From positions 1-32,923 of the forward strand of contig JAEIOG010000058.1 in the NCBI GenBank assembly GCA_016342495.1: 32,923 nucleotides of DNA, given 5' to 3'. Below the pieces are notes generated by a model. The model saw only the letters and a program-made list of their open reading frames with translations. It was not told the DNA's origin and did not search any database. Of the stretch, positions 32,382 to 32,923 are shown one piece after another. A program made the translations under genes and the position numbers. Every line of letters begins with the position of its first letter. The first letter of the stretch is position 1. This DNA is from Phycisphaerae bacterium. Lineage in GTDB: Bacteria > Planctomycetota > Phycisphaerae > Sedimentisphaerales > SM23-30.

Positions 32382-32653
32382 CAATGCACAAATATTTTTC
32401 AAATCCCAGTTTTTGCAATTTTCTTGCATAAAAACAATAAAAACACAATATATCAGAATTAATTGTGAGAAAAATACAATATGATGTGATAATTGGGCTA
32501 TATAAAATATCAAAAAAAATTACTTTTTAAAAAATAATATTAAATATCCCGCCAAGCAGTGTGGATAACCTGTGAGTTTCATGATTTTCCCACCCCATCA
32601 GCTCCCACAATTGCAATTTCTTGCAACTTTTCTTTGTTTAACTTTTAACTTTT

Positions 32654-32674
32654 GAACTGACTATCTGTCAGTTC
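32654..32674. repeat. Stop-proximal hairpin repeat, copy 2
   Basis: GAACTGAC-TATCT-GTCAGTTC is a perfect 8-bp stem, 7 bases after the stop of the dockerin-like gene on the minus strand. It is related to 10011-10033 by a compensatory change (outer A-T pair to G-C), with the same flank TTTAACTTT. Confidence 0.65.
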
Positions 32675-32681
32675 GAGCTAA

Positions 32682-32923
32682 TTACCAAAGCCAGTTATTT
32701 AGTAATATCTGCAAATCCTGATAGTTGACATTTTCATCATTGTTCAAATCTGCCCCGCCACAGAAACCACAATTATCACTCAGCCATTGGCTGGCCAAAC
32801 CCGCAAAATCTTTCAGGCCATCTTTGCCATCATAGATATTAATCTTTAGAGCCTGTTGCACAATGTTTTCAAACCCAACCGTTTTGGGTCCGATGGCTGT
32901 TTGAGTGAGACGGCTCATTTTTC
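32682..32923 (-). CDS. C-terminal end of a secreted protein with a dockerin-like module, partial
   Basis: The frame is open to the right edge of the window, so this is the 3' end of a longer gene; the in-window Met at 32918 need not be the start. The tail FAGLASQWLSDNC followed by ADLNNDENVNYQDLQILLNNWLW has the paired hydrophobic-W and calcium-loop (DxNxDxxVxxxD) pattern of the dockerin-like modules that end many extracellular enzymes of Phycisphaerae. The main domain lies outside the window. Confidence 0.7.
   Translation of the reverse strand, partial: KMSRLTQTAIGPKTVGFENIVQQALKINIYDGKDGLKDFAGLASQWLSDNCGFCGGADLNNDENVNYQDLQILLNNWLW

Larger units (their letters stand above)
32312..32681. other. 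AT-rich intergenic region upstream of mraZ
   Basis: No gene is seen. It holds the MraZ operator and the stop-proximal hairpin, listed separately. TGTGGATAA at 32560-32568 is a perfect DnaA box (TTATCCACA on the minus strand). It is single, so an origin is not implied. Confidence 0.5.

Noticed and set aside
32560-32568. Replication origin at the DnaA box upstream of mraZ
   Set aside because: Only one perfect box is present and neither dnaA nor dnaN is nearby.

Overview
The window reads as a piece of a moderate-GC Planctomycetota genome, most likely a Phycisphaerae/Sedimentisphaerales-type lineage. This placement is inferred from gene content, not from a marker-gene tree. The clues are a prepilin-like protein with the planctomycete H-x9-DG signature, two secreted sulfatases, large carbohydrate-active lipoproteins (GH29 and GH89), a dockerin-like C-terminus, and a dcw cell-division cluster with mraZ, rsmH, ftsL and ftsI. 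No rRNA, tRNA, CRISPR array or transposase gene was seen. Short non-autonomous repeats are plentiful.

Layout. 1-1722 (minus): start of an nqr (Na+-pumping NADH:quinone reductase) operon; nqrA carries an in-frame TAA and nqrB appears frameshifted. 2199-4607 (minus): secreted GH29 fucosidase fused to a GH43/GH117-like propeller. 4687-6255 (minus): GAF-AAA+-Fis sigma-54 activator. 6256-7117: non-coding block with three kinds of dispersed repeat. 7118-9883 (plus): a nitrogen operon with a near-consensus sigma-54 promoter, then outer-membrane porin, AmtB and PII, closed by a strong terminator. 10040-11404 (minus): sulfatase. 11697-14227: O6-methylguanine methyltransferase, PTS-IIA/PtsN-like protein and a DMT permease, with two candidate structured RNAs. 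14659-17388 (minus): pyruvate phosphate dikinase. 18469-19300 (plus): frameshifted prepilin-like gene with its own promoter and terminator. 19532-21082 (minus): second sulfatase. 21369-21750: tandem array with an indel-free 21-bp period. 22032-27233 (plus): four-gene operon (TPR lipoprotein, HGSNAT-like membrane acetyltransferase, 52-residue membrane protein, GH89 alpha-N-acetylglucosaminidase). 27348-32311 (minus): mraZ-orf71-rsmH-LysM-ftsL-ftsI with a four-repeat MraZ operator. 32682-end (minus): 3' end of a secreted dockerin-like protein.

How the genes work together. The 22-27 kb operon pairs homologues of two enzymes that act consecutively in lysosomal heparan sulfate breakdown: HGSNAT acetylates terminal glucosamine and NAGLU removes the resulting GlcNAc. 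With two sulfatases and a fucosidase nearby, this suggests a cell specialised in sulfated or amino-sugar-rich polysaccharides. The nitrogen operon has the expected logic: a sigma-54 activator gene transcribed divergently from a sigma-54 promoter that drives ammonium uptake. Its PII protein lacks the usual uridylylation tyrosine. The dcw genes indicate a peptidoglycan-making cell with MraZ autoregulation.

Caveat: three genes (nqrA, nqrB, prepilin) carry frame-disrupting changes. Whether these are real decay or assembly errors cannot be settled from the sequence alone.
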